Assembly (NCBI GenBank): GCA_000727475.1
Contig: KL647293.1
Span: 1,314,588-1,378,587 of the forward strand
Direction of reading: 5' to 3'
Origin: Sarcocystis neurona
Taxonomy: Eukaryota > Apicomplexa > Conoidasida > Eucoccidiorida > Sarcocystidae
Length of the DNA: 64,000 nucleotides
Part shown: positions 12,080 through 24,612 of the stretch, one piece after another
How positions within the stretch are numbered: position 1 is the first letter of the stretch
Layout: every line of letters begins with the position of its first letter
The notes under the pieces: model-generated
What the model saw: only the letters and a program-made list of their open reading frames with translations
Told to the model about the DNA's origin: nothing
Databases searched by the model: none
Translations under genes and position numbers: made by a program

Positions 12080-13420
12080 AGCAACACCTCGCGCTTTGCT
12101 ACTCTCCCCGCTTGAACCGCTCCTACTGAATCCGTTCCTGTTGCAGTGGACCAGCACTGACACTGCTGCTTCTGCTAGTCCAAATGGCACAGGTGCTGCG
12201 GAAGAAGAGGCACAAGTACCTGCAGGTGCGCAGGGGTGGCGCTGCTGCTGCCCTTATTCGCCACCTGCTGTTGTGCTGGTGGCTACTGCTTCTCCTGCTT
12301 CTGCTGCCACTGCTGCTGCTACGCGACGAGCACCATTTACACAAGAAGCAGTTGCTGCTGCTTTTAGTGCAGACGGAAATGGTGCTGGAGACGGGAACGC
12401 CATAGTCGCATCTGCGCGGGGCGGCACGGTGATCCCGCTGCTGAGCAGGGGGTTAGCCGCTGTTGCTTCGTTTAACACGTAATACCTCTGTTGCTGGTGC
12501 TTCGTGCTGTGCACCTGCACTGTGCACAACCCCTGCCAAGGAGTTACCCTGCTGCTGCTAAGCAATCGTACTTCGAATGACACAGTACAGAGGGCCACAC
12601 CTCCTCTGGTAGCAGCTGCCACGGGAGGAGCCGCTCCTGTGGTGTCGTGTCTTTGCTGTCATTGGTGCCGCGCTTCCTGTTCGTCCTCCACTGTTTCTGC
12701 ATTCTGCGTGAGCCGCAGCTGCTTTCCCACTGCCAACGGGAGACAATATGGCTTAACGTGGAGAAAACGCCTGTTGCTGTTGCTGCTACTCTTTACCGTG
12801 GTAGCCCTGGAGCTGCTCTTACCGGTGCTGCGTCTACACACGTGGTTGCTAGTGCAGCTGATACAGAAAGACATGGATGTCGCAGCTGGATCGTGCGTGC
12901 TACTCCTGCTGCGGGCTACACTTCATTCTGAGGGGGCGGACCTGCCTGCTAATACTGTTGCTGCTACTGTCCACGTCGTCGCTCGTGCTGTTGCTTCCCC
13001 CTGCTGTCGCCGCTGGGCTGGAATAATGCTGCTGCTCTTCCTCGATTTCGAGCCTTCTTCACCCTGCAGGATATGTGTCTCTCCGCAAGCGTTGATGCGA
13101 CTCCCAAAATGCTGCTACTGTCCGGTTTCCCTCCTGCTGTCCCTTCTGCTGCCCTTCAGGCGCTAGCACGGCTGCGATGGATGGTCGCTTTTTCTGCTGT
13201 AGAGCTGCGTCGAAAATGTTGAGCTGCACCTGTTCTGCATCTGACCCTGCTACGCGCACACAACGTCACTCTCGCTCCTTCTTTTCGTGGTGGTCGCTCC
13301 AGTCTGCTGCTTGTTCTGTTGACTCACTGCGCTAGCATCGGCTGACGTTGCTCGCATTGGTGCTGCTGCTGCCACTGCGGCTGCTCCTGCTGCGGCCCGT
13401 CTCGTGTCGGGGCTGCTGGA
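12080..13420. repeat. CAG/CTG-rich low-complexity block (unit 1 only)
   Basis: Dense interspersed CTG/CAG and GCT/GCA triplets keep several frames open on both strands, for example plus-strand frames of 178 and 220 codons that are mostly Leu, Ala, Cys and Val. Neither strand gives a recognisable domain. Units 2 and 3 have no counterpart. It could be a decayed exon or intron of a repeat-bearing coccidian gene, or simply a trinucleotide-rich intergenic segment. Confidence 0.6.
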
Positions 13421-16130
13421 GGCACAAACGCGCAATTTTACAAAAGAAGACGCGAATGTGAACCGTCGGCCGCAGCGGTAGAAGACAGCCATACACACAC
13501 ATGCATACATACATATTCTGCGGAGATGGCGCACGTGGTCGCAGATCGGAATACATGCATTCTCATGCACATAATCAGGAATACATCGGCAGACAGTAAA
13601 AGGTAAGCCTACAGTTTTGAGCAGTGCGCAGCGCACTTACGAACAAAGAGAGGCATATTGCCGAGGACTAGGGGTAGAACACAGGCCCTTTTTGAGCAGC
13701 ATGGAAAAAGCTGCTGTGGGATTGCGCGTACGTCGCCGCATGTGGGGACACGTGAGCGCGTGCAACACCAGCACTGGGAGATTGCTAACGACAGAATTGA
13801 AGACGAAGCGAAATGTCGGTTAGTGGCAGCCTTACACGCTCACGCGTAATGGTACTCCCAATGCAGAGATGAGTAACAGGAGCAGACGTTCCGCGCAGTG
13901 CAAGTACTTATGTTTCCTAGACTGCCACTACAGTATTCATAACAGAAAATCTGTTCATATTTGTCATATATATATATATGTGGTGCCATCAGATGTCGGT
14001 CATGCGAGATTCGACAACGTTACACACAATAGTGGTGACACTACTACGAACCAATCAACCGTGCGAAGACAGAAGAACAGTCCTATCCGACCAAGTAAAT
14101 CTATCTGCACTGCCTGCTTTTCGACCTCCATCCACTCCATACAATCGTTTGTCGTCCTGTGGACATCAACCGCTGCCAAGGGTCTGCCTGTTTCTACATA
14201 TACGCATCCACCGCTACTTCACTACGTAGTAAGAGTACCTCAATCATTTCTACAGATGCTTGTGTGCACCTGCTTTGTACTAGAGATCGTTGTGTATCTC
14301 ACTGCATGTTCTACGTCCGTATCCGTGCAGTGATAGCTATTTATGGACTACAAAAGATTCTCTCCACCTGCAGGAGATATTGAGGAGTATGTCCGGCGAC
14401 AGGAAGTAACGCAAGCGCGGGTAGAACAGCAGGGTGAGGACACACACCCTACCTCGTTCCTGGCACCTACTTGGATGCTCACATGCAGATTTGAAAGAGA
14501 ACAAATTACGAGTACTGTGGCCCTGCAGCCGTGTACATCGTAACTAGTAGTCCAGCGTGATCGAGTGATGGCCGCCAAAGTCGCTGTACGGTACCGGTCA
14601 TATCTCACGTGAACTGCTTGCTGTCAAGCCCGGTAGTCAGGAAGTGGATTATCGCTGTTTTAAAGTCAAGTGGACACTAACTGAGAAGAACCCCAAAGCA
14701 ACAGAGCCTCGGACGGGTTCTTTTCCTGGCGAACGCGCTGTCGTCCATCGCCGGTTACCATGTCAGCCGCAACACACGCTGTCTAGGAGCAAGCCGGACT
14801 GAAGGCCCCTGACGCTCACCTCTGTGTGCTACTTCGTCGAACATTTGGCCCCGAGGTCATGCTGATCTCAAATAATCCGCCACAAAGGGCATTCAGACGC
14901 GCCGTGGGAGCAAAAATTTCCTTCTTCTTCCTTGCACGCAACGTGTACTGCAACGTTGCTCTCCTATTTCGGGTCAGACGCCTGTGATGTCTAGTGCCAG
15001 CACCCCAGAAATGCGCAGCCCTACGTGTCCTGACACCTCGTGAAAAAGAAGCCCTCGCAGAATCCCACGTTTCCGTTTACGAGTTTGAAAACTCTGCGAT
15101 AAATGGATTGCACCTCTTGAATGCAATATACAACGTGTTCCGTGTAGCTCTGCATAAAAGCGTAAACTAGTTAAAAAAGCTTCTTCGCCATACAATGGGC
15201 ACGACGCAGTCAGGAAAAACTACACACACACAACCTGGTGTCAGTCGGTCAGACAATTTCGGCAGGCGGTGTCGCTTGTTCTGAAGCAGCCCAGGGACTT
15301 CCGTGACACGTTACGAACCGACCTAACGTGCGTACCGGGTTGAGAAGGCAGCCGCCGGGAAAAGGGTCGAGATGGAGTGAGAATGCTACTATTTAAACTG
15401 GAAGCTGCTCTGTTAGACGTTGCGCCAAAGCACTATGCATGGCCTCAACGTCGCGACAGTAGCAACGTCATCAGCACGTCACACGGTGGGTGTGGTGAAA
15501 GGACTGCAGCCTCCTCAGGGTCAGGATGTGACCGCATTCCGGTGCGCTTGAAGCCTCTTATAGCGTATGCGTCACCAGAAAAAGGCGCTCTTCTTAGTAG
15601 GGACCAGCACAGAAACGCTGCCTTTACTGTTGGTTTGGAAGGACGAACACTGCTGGGAACGCGTTTCCCATTGCATCATGGAAGATATGAGTGTGGCCGG
15701 GCCGCGCTGAAGGGATAGCTCGGGACACGGTGCGTACTCCTGGTGTTCGCGGCATCCAGTAAATTGTAGGGTCCGTCTACAAGGCCGCTTTTACGTGGGC
15801 GCAGGTGAAATCTAAGGTACTGGATTTGCTATAGTTCACCACAGACACCGCCTGGAGCTCACGGAAGGCGATCACCGCCCCGCCCTCAACGTCCTTTTGT
15901 GCTGGTCTCTGTAATTCCGCATGGCGTAGAGGAGCCTGGATAAGAATTCTAAAGAAACAATACTCTTTGAAGCCCCAAACAGAAGCTGCATGCGACGAGT
16001 ATACAAGCCCTAACGGGTACGATACTATTCACTATAAATTATGTGGCATACTCTGAGGCCCCAGGTGGTTAGTCAGGCAATTAGTGAATGTTCGCTCCAG
16101 TGGCACTTGAAGCACGAATAAAATCCATGC
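13421..16130. other. Non-coding right part of unit 1
   Basis: Matches about 25,033-27,490 of unit 2. One plus-strand frame (13,869-14,333) is recognisably shared with 25,162-25,680 for about 100 codons but is cut by a TA microsatellite of different length and ends in different frames, so a gene is not supported. Unit 3 lacks this part. Confidence 0.45.
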
Positions 16131-16869
16131 AGCGCTGTCGTACGCTGTACCCGAAAAGTCGGTCAATATGACAGATGCTGAATGTCATACTCAGTCGTAC
16201 AAGGTGCCGACTCAAAACGTCCATGTTGGACAGACATATTGGTGCAGAACTCCGTGTTGTAATCGGCGTGCCATAGTGCTGAGGTGGATAAACTCATTCG
16301 ACCGGGGTTTCAGGTTTGCGAAGAAAGCACCCACTGGACGTACGATTGCACATTTCAGAGTAGGCGGGCGACACTACCGACATTCGCCACGGATCGATGG
16401 TGAGAACCAGGCCAAACGTCAGCTGCAAGGAGCGTGCGTGTTCGCACGACTACGTTGGAAAACACACCAAGAGAGCATACCAAGTGTAAGCTTTGTAGAA
16501 AGTCCCTGAGTGCTTCGCGGTCATCCACAATTTACGAAACCGACAAGTCAACACATGCTGGATGAATGATCCATATCTGAATTCAACAATGCGTCCAGTT
16601 TGGTGGCTGAAAATGGTCACTTCCTGATCGCCAAGCCCACGCCGCCGAATCAGTCGCGATACGTCCACCACGGGTTGCCCCTTCTGAGCATTGTTGTGCC
16701 CACCATCGAGAGCCCGTGTGTACTCAGTTAACAGACACTGGATGAAGGGAGGACTTACCAGTGCGTATCTGCACAAAGTGCACTGGCGTTGGATGAAGAA
16801 CCTTGGCAGTTCTCGTTCACGAGAACGGACCCTTACCTCATCGTTTCACAAAACTTTACATCCCATCCT

Positions 16870-18287
16870 TTATGCGCGTGCACCCCGCTCCTCCACCAAT
16901 TGTCGAAGGCGACGGTGAAGACTTCGGAATATGTCCGAATGGAGAAGGGAGTCTGCACTAATGTTGTTGTTCAAAATCAACCTCACAATATGTCGTACGT
17001 TCTCAGGCATAGAGTGGCACTGCTCCACTGCTGTCATAAGGCTCTCTATCGGTGGCGAGGAGACATAAGTCGACATGTTTCCTGCCGCGTCGGGGCACCA
17101 CAGATAAAGTAGAACTCTGCCCAGATCCTTGGCATTCGTCAGAAAGTCATGGCCTGGCCATTCTTCTGTCTCTCCAAACACAGATAAACCCTGCCATCCT
17201 TGCCTGAGGGGATTCTCGTAGGGCATGAAAAATGCATTACCATGTTCATCAAGACGAATTTGAGTTGTGTCGAACCGTTCTAAAGTGACGCCGTGAAGCG
17301 TGATGCGCCCTATAAGTAGTATCAGTTGAAGCGTCAGATTATACCTAGCTATCTCTGCCATGATCGTAGCTGCAGGGGACGAACTGCTATGGCGCTGCAA
17401 CAAGCGTGCAAGAGTGGCCAAATTGGTAGCGGTCGGCCTCGAGACAGCGATTAAATTCAAAATTGAGCCATCTGGAAAGGAGATGTGAGGTTGCACATTG
17501 GAACGAATCAGAAGGTCGTGGACGACTAGGATCCCGAAGTTCGTTTCCACATCGCTTGAAGACCGAAGGCCAAACACTGTTGGTACCTTCACAGTTGCAT
17601 TTACCGTTTCAAGGACATTTACAGCACGGAATCGGGGTAGCGTCATGTCGCTCTCCAGTGGCCATATTTGGTACTGGTATTGTTGTTGGTTCGGGCCTGC
17701 AAGAATCCACTTGGATGATTTCCTGTTAAACGTATACGACCTGTCATTCCTGTTCTCGCAGATAGCAAAGTCAGAGGTTGACCGTCAAGGATGATTCCGT
17801 GATGTTTTGGATATTTTTCCGTTTCGTTGCCCTCAAGTGCCCTTCTGCAAGCTTCTACGTGACTGGAAACGGCCAGTGCGACTTGCGCCGCCACAACGTC
17901 CTGACCATCTGGAATTCTCCCCTCATAGCGAGGCACTCCGTTTACCGATCCAACCTGTGCCATGAAAAAAGCATGTACCAAGAACAGCAGGCGATTGTGT
18001 ATCTCCAGAGTGGAAAGGCCTTCTTCTAGTAATAGCTCATCTGAAGAGTCATCTGGAAAGTCATCAAACGGAGCACCGGTTTCTGGAATTACTCCTAGCA
18101 GTGGAGAATCCTCTCCGCTTTCCCGAATGCGCGCATTAAACTGCTCTCGCCTTCCATCGCGCAAGCACGCAATCTTACTCTGGAACTGCGTGCAACACAC
18201 TATGAACATCCACACGTACACCCGTTTCATCAGCCGACGATGCCGAGGCAGCGTCCAGCTAATGTACGCATTCATCGTTGAGAACAC
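16870..18287 (-). pseudogene. Rhoptry-kinase-like pseudokinase, copy 2 (frameshifted)
   Basis: Two frames cover the gene. The N-terminal part is 18,287-17,643 and the C-terminal part runs from about 17,740 to TGA at 16,870. Aligned with copy 1, the stretch between 'acagg' and 'tggattctt' is 44 bases here and 45 in copy 1, a net one-base loss near 17,715-17,760. The ATG used by copy 1 is GTG here; the next ATG lies four codons in (18,275), just upstream of the signal segment (VYVWMFIVCC). The C-terminal 250 residues remain about two-thirds identical to copy 1, including the degraded catalytic loop (GVTLERFDTTQI), so the break is recent or a sequencing artefact. If the break is real, the product would be a secreted N-terminal fragment. 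Confidence 0.7.
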
Positions 18288-19149
18288 CTGGACTCCACGT
18301 GCGCAGCGGAAATAGCATGATGGACGCGACCGGCAACTCCACTGCCACAGGAGGCAAACCCGCTGCTGTCAGCGTCCCCCCCAGAAAGGAGAAGGAAGAA
18401 GTGGTCCGCCTTTCGGCATATGAACGCTGCCACAACGAATGGTTTACACCACCAAGCAGTTTCATCAGTTGTTTTGGTCGCATGCGTCCTGCGCAGAGCC
18501 AAACAGAAATGTCAAAGCACCCTTAATCATGCGAACCACACTCGCAGTCCTGACGTCTCATGCTTCCGACTGCCCATGATGGTGTAGTACAGCTTGCACT
18601 CATTCCAGCTGCTCGGTTGGTGCGACGAGGCGATCTGAAACGTTAACCCACCATTACCCAAGCGATATGCATCTGCATGTCGTGGAGTCTAGCACCATGA
18701 GCTGCGCTTTATACGGTGGAGTGAACGAAAAAAGGTTGACGGGAGCAGCCAAAACTTCGTATAATTCCCAGAGTGGTGCTGGTGCCACAAACCGTGTATG
18801 ATTTTCGGACAGAGGTGTCACGTGCAATTTGTGGGGAGCAATGCGTCGGTTCGCAGGCGCCTAGTCACGACTAGTTTGTTCTTTGTGTGACGACCCACCG
18901 AAGCGACGCAGTGTCCACATTGGTAGATGTCAGGCGAGTAGACCGCTTCTGACAGCTGAACGGTAGAGCGCACATAAATGCATGAACGCGAGCAAAGCGC
19001 CGGCGTAACAAGTTTGATTTCCTCTTTCCGTCGACAACTGGCGACCCATGAACCACTAATACGCAGGACTACTTTTCTGGAGGGGGAACGCCTGTCTTTA
19101 TTGTGTACCTGTCTCGGTATTGAACTGGCTGCCGTACCGTCCCCCTCGA
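18288..19149. other. Upstream region of pseudokinase copy 2 and spacer
   Basis: Counterpart of 2144-2784 and of about 29,640-30,420. No gene recognised. Confidence 0.4.
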
Positions 19150-19382
19150 CAGGTGTAGGTGGGGTTCTTCCGCAACGCACCCTTTGTGAAGTTGGGCGCG
19201 TGTATAAAGCTGTGAGACGTCTGACAGTATGTCAGTCCACGCGAAACACATGCGCACTGCGAAAGGAAGAGCACAGTCTTCCGTTTCCACTTCCACTGTG
19301 GGGTAAACAGTTGTCACCTTTTTGGTTGAAGCACGGAGTAATGGACTCTCACGCATGTGTTTGTACGGATCCTGGACCTCGC
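19150..19382. repeat. Block K inverted (unit 2)
   Basis: Reverse complement of 7757-7985. It lies on the left side of the 19.4-20.3 kb stretch, whereas in unit 1 block K lies to the right of the collinear stretch. Confidence 0.7.
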
Positions 19383-20689
19383 CGCGAATCACTGTACTGC
19401 AAGTTTAGAGTGAAGAAACGACACAAACAGCGGTCAGAACTGGACAGCTGCAGATTGTAACTTCTGTGTGGGGCTCTTCATCTTTTCCAGCTGCGAGCAA
19501 GGAAAGGTAACTAGCTGGTCGGTGTCGGTGATATTTTGACAGGATCAAGCCTCTTGCGTACTGCGGCTTCTCCCATTACTCTAACGCACAGACGAAAGGA
19601 ATTAAGCAATACGCGCACCTGTGAAGAGACGTGTTCACGCATGCCTGCAAGAGGAGGGCAGAGCTGAAGGCAGAGTCTAGAAGGTCTTGCCACTTGTTCA
19701 GTCACAAACAGGGCGACAGAAAAACGACAAAAATGGCAGAAGACTCGCCGTTCTTCATTTTTACAGACGTAACAATACATGTACGTAGTTGTCATGTCAT
19801 GCGGGGAGGAAAACTGCAGAGTTGCTCCAAAGATTCGCGGCTGCCTCGAGATTCTGAAAACGACAGTTCACGGCCCCCGTTGCCACGGTGCAAAACCGAG
19901 CTTCTCAGCTGTGATATCTGCGTAGGGAGCACTGCGTGTGCAAGAATGCACCACTGTAACAGCCCAAGATGGACCTGTTCAGCAAGGAGGGGAACAGTAA
20001 CACGAGGATACGCCACACTCGTTTCGAGAATACAACCCTAGCCAGCGGCCCAGAAGTACCCCGTTCCATTGTTTATACACGCTCCTAGTTATATATTCAC
20101 ACATACGTTCATATACATGTTTATATATTCGTAGTTCGAAGCAAAACATAGTCGACACTTTCCCCGGGAACACACAAATTCTGCACTTACTGGTTTTTGG
20201 ACTACTGGTGTGGCAGCTGCAGCAGTCGCAGCACCACTGGAGTGGTACTGATACTTTCAGAAGAGGTAGAAAGACTCGTAATTTTTGGCGATAAGAGTAG
20301 TGGGACTGGCAGCCGTAGAAGTACTCACGTTGTTAAGAAAACTGGACTAATGGTTCTAAAAGGGAGCTTTTGATAACAGTAGAAGTCGTACAGGAACTGC
20401 AAGGGTACTAGGTGTGCTTGTGAAGTGTTGGAGGACAGTGAATCGTAACACATCGTACGCAACGGTCATATTCAGGGTGATTGGCAGCTCGGTGGACTTG
20501 GAGAAGGGAGCTCTGCACGAGAAGAGGAAACAACACGTAGACAGACAAGGTGCAATATAGGGCCATACGGAAAGGGGTACATTACAAATGTGTAATTTAC
20601 ATATATGGATATATACATCTATATATACATATCTATACATACAACAGCTGCTGCTCCAGTGGTGTCCTGTCTTTAGTGCGACTATGCTG
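19383..20689. other. Non-coding spacer, unit 2
   Basis: Collinear with about 5040-6010 of unit 1 up to 20,375, then block J (20,376-20,545) in forward orientation, then a TA-rich patch at about 20,600-20,640. No gene recognised. Confidence 0.45.
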
Positions 20690-21055
20690 GACTACGGATT
20701 TTTACTTTTTACTATGTCGTTCCGGCACGCCTGTCAGCAGTACATGAACCTCCACGTGGTTGTTGCCTGACTCTCTTCGTCTCCGGCTGATTATCTACGT
20801 GGGAAATCAGTAGATGATATACCCAGCATTAAGCTATGGATCAACCTGCACGCCCCCGAGGAAGAGTTTCACTCTATGGCACGTAGAACTCCACGTGTTT
20901 ATTGCCTCAACCTGTTTACCATCGGCGAAATATTTATGTGGGACACAAGCAGTTGACACAGTCAACATTGAGCTTTGGAGTGAGCTGTACCCTGTCGAAG
21001 GAGTTTCAGTGTGCTTGAAAGCGCCCAACGTTTTTGCGCCTTTGATGGAATAAAG
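20690..21055. repeat. Block I inverted (unit 2)
   Basis: Reverse complement of 3562-3995. Together with block J it interrupts sequence that is continuous in unit 1 at about 6010. A frame of 79 codons reads through it on the plus strand, matching a 79-codon minus-strand frame in unit 1; the unit 1 frame starts at TTG. Confidence 0.65.
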
Positions 21056-24000
21056 CGTCTCGCCGCACACAACTGCCAACAGTTTACCTTGAAATAGGGA
21101 ATTTCTTCAGGCACCAATGTGTTCGCTAAAGTGAAGACGACTATGTGTAATTGGTACGGTGCCAGGATTCTCCTGATATTACTATCCTTTTAGTTATTTG
21201 GTAATTACTGTGTTATCCTCGGACTAAGAGTACGTATCCTAACCGGAAAAACTCTTCTTCCAAAATCTGAAGTCTGTCAACACTGGCGTGTTCTCACATC
21301 AAACCTCCGTCTCTCGCCTCGAAATTAGAGTCTGCTAGAAAATGTTGATATATGCGACACGCGCACCGCTTCGCAAAAGCGTTCCCATCTTCTCATGTGT
21401 TACTTGGGAATCCAATCATGCGTCTGGCGGATAAGCTGCTCGACATCCCAGGGCGGATGCTGCACAAGTGGTGTTTCGCAACAGCTCGTTGTCGTTGTTG
21501 GGGGCACGCTTCGAAATGAAGGATTTCTGGCCATCACCCCCCTGCTGGCTCGGTCAGCATAGGTTCCCAGTGCAGCTGCACGGGGATCGGTATATTTTGA
21601 AGGATATCTGTGTGGCACCCACTGCTGCTGCGACAATCCTGAGAGCAATGCGCCCTGACTGGCACAACCAGCTCGACCTGAGCTGGTCGAGCCTTCGCTG
21701 TCGAGCCTGTCAGGCTTCTGAAAGAGTCTCTATGTCGAATTGTCTCACAACGCGTCACGTAAATGACTGTTACGTCAGTCAAATCGAGCTGTTCATACTC
21801 TTCGTGACAGCAATGTGGCGGTTGTTGCACTCGACATCTTGACTGCAGCCCGGGTGAAGTCATAGGATTTGACCTCAGTCGACAATGTAGAGGGATTACG
21901 ACTGAAAGCCCGAACGAGCAGTACACCTTGGAGAGCGTGTAGGAGAAAACACACGAAAAATTGCCTGGAGTATTCAGACGTGAATACACGCACATACAAC
22001 ATGTCTGTCTCGCACAAAAGACAGGTTCAGCTTCCTATCGTCACCACCTTCTACAGTGTACATCATCAGACAGATAAGCGAATCCGCGGTTCTCTTGGGT
22101 CCAAGACCAATAAACGCTGGAAATTACGGTGGGTACGCAGGGGGACTCTGGAGATGGCCACTCATGAAGGACATATATATACACGCACGGATATATATGT
22201 ATGTGCATCTACATCTATATATATAGGTGTATCTGTTTACGATCAGGATTTTACTGCAAGCGCATACGACGCATACGCATTGACAAAAAACAGGTACACA
22301 TATACATTCACGAATAAAGTCAACAGCGGAATCCCTAGAGGCTAAAACTGCTGAGTCGATATCACTCCGCGGAGAAAATGTCTACAGAAGGATAGGCCTT
22401 GCCAATCCAACACATTTTTCTACAACCCCCCGGTCTCTTCCCTGACGCACACGGACTCAACAACGGCTGAATCCAGCAAACGCGTCTGATTCCCATCTAT
22501 CTATCCCTCGATACAGCTAACGGGGTCTACATGTACTCATACTGATGTTGGCGCGCACCTTCGCGCGTGCACGCGCGGTAACAGGCAACGCGAGAAGCCC
22601 ACCAACGGATGCGCGCCGACCCAGTGCAGGCCTGCAGTTTACGTGTCACATTATACAGGGGCGTAAATTATAGTGTTCCGTATGCGTACACAATGCCGTC
22701 GCGTCTGGTATTGATTGTGCACGTATTTCTTATCGATGTCGCAACAAAGGGCACTGTATAAAAGCGATTCATACAAGTTCCGACGTGCCCAGTTATAGTT
22801 GCTGTGTAGCAGACGTGAGCGCGTATGCCACAAAGTGTTGCTACGTACAACCATGACAGCTGGTATTCTGCTCACACGTGTGGGTACATATGAGTCCGCA
22901 ACGAACGCTGCATTTATTCACGCGACTTCCACGTATCAGAGACCAACTACTAGCCCAACGTGCCAAGGACAGAAGACAAAGCCTCTGCGTCCGACAATGC
23001 ACGCGCTAGGGTTCTCTCTCATCATCAATCAGCTTCCGCAACTAATTCGTACAGTGACTGCCACAAGACTTCCCACAGGAATGAATGACCGGAGACTTCC
23101 TGTTATACCGCTGGCGCGTCGTTCAAAGCAGGTACAAAAGAGGACTTCCCTGCTGTCGCCTTTTCTGCGATTCCCTATTAGTGTCTACGCGTATAGTTTC
23201 ACGTGCACGTTCAGTGAGAGGGTGTGTACTGCTGATATACACAGCCACATACATATTTATATATACATATATATATACCTGCATAGGTACCTACGTAACA
23301 CACACATACACAGGTTTACAGGCGTGGACACACGTAAGTCCATAAAAAAGTGTATTCTCTCTCAACAGACGGGGACTTGCCAACACAGATGGATATTTTT
23401 TAGTCTATAAAGTAGTGTATCCCGCTCAACAAACGAGAAGTTGGGATTTGTCTACAGGCAGATATTCTTAAGTCCATAAGAAGTGTATCCCGCTCAACAG
23501 ACAAGAAAATGGGGATTTGCATAACATTGTAGGATCCACGTGAACTCACACGTGCATGACGCATGCGTAAGAAGTGCTTCTAGAGGGTTTGTACGGTTCC
23601 ACTGCAACAGTCGAAGTCTTGTGTAAATACACCTGTATAATGCATACCCTCGTCTCATGAAATCCAGATCACTGCAGACAGAATATATTTATATAATAGA
23701 GAACTACCGTGGAAGGAATACAACATTCTGCCTGTCCTCCAACCCGGTGTGCGAGTACGACTTCTTCTTCCAACTTCCCTTCATCATTAATGGGGTGTGC
23801 ACTCAAAGGTATATACACGCGTCAGTGCGTATAGTCTTGACGGATGTGCGTAGCCACGCCGAACCACGGACGTGCGTGTTCGCTCGAGTATGTATCACAC
23901 ACCGGCATATAGACAACCGTGGACGCGTACTCGGATATGCAAACGTTCACACAAACATTTACAGTATATCTGCACTCTCGGTGCAGGCAAAAAAAGTACT

Positions 24001-24612
24001 ACACATGAAAGTGGGACTGATCGTCGTCAGACAAACGCACCAGTAGACTTCGTTGACAAATCCCGGCGACAAAAACTATCAGCGACCGGAGAATGCAGTC
24101 ACCAAACAGTGAACACCTCCAGTATCAGTCGATGGGATTTTCACCCGCTATGTCTTTCTTCTTTGTATTCAGGAAATACGGCTCACGCAGCACCGAACGA
24201 GTGCACTGACGTAAATCCACCTACTTGATACCAGGATGCTTCCCTACGCACCTAACACATGCATACGTGTGTGACTACGTACCCGTGTATATATATATGT
24301 ATATATATGTATTTATGTATATATGTATAAGCAGAGAAAGGGACACATACGTGGGTGCGCGCAGTGATGCACACTTGTAGTCGAAGAGAGTTCTTGGCCA
24401 ACTACGGATGTTGTAGCTATTCACATAGCTGTGTATTTACAAAGAAACGACGTGATCACCTTGCACAAAATAGCGGCCAATCCAGCCCAGACAACACAAC
24501 ACAAGTAGGGTGGTACTGTAGGGCATACAGCGCGGAATCTCTATGCCATCGGTGCCTCTATCACCAGCGAAGGGAGGTGAAAGACACTGGTGCACACTTG
24601 AAACGTTGACAA
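21056..24612. other. Non-coding spacer, unit 2
   Basis: Collinear with 6011-10,560 of unit 1 but with one minisatellite unit only and without block K. TA/CA microsatellites lie at about 22,170-22,230, 23,245-23,280 and 24,283-24,330. No gene recognised. Confidence 0.45.

Larger units (their letters stand above)
1..16130. repeat. Tandem segmental duplication, unit 1 (about 16.1 kb)
   Basis: First of three head-to-tail units. The window opens inside or very near its left border: the opening bases reappear, diverged, at about 16,131 and 27,490. The tail of the unit (about 15,895-16,100, with a 'catggcgtagagg' motif) matches the tail of unit 2 at about 27,305-27,470. It carries the intact pseudokinase gene at 740-2143. 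The other 14 kb shows no convincing gene to me: many short frames, none conserved over long distances between units. It is the longest unit because it alone holds an extra 0.7-kb duplication, a 67-bp minisatellite and a CAG-rich block. Recognised by eye from shared strings; exact borders are approximate. Confidence 0.8.

Noticed and set aside
12504..13166. 220-codon plus-strand frame
   Set aside because: Leu/Ala/Cys/Val content produced by CTG triplets; no domain, no counterpart in the other units.
13869..14333. 154-codon frame shared with 25,162-25,680
   Set aside because: The frame is interrupted by a variable TA microsatellite and ends differently in the two units; substitution pattern looks neutral.
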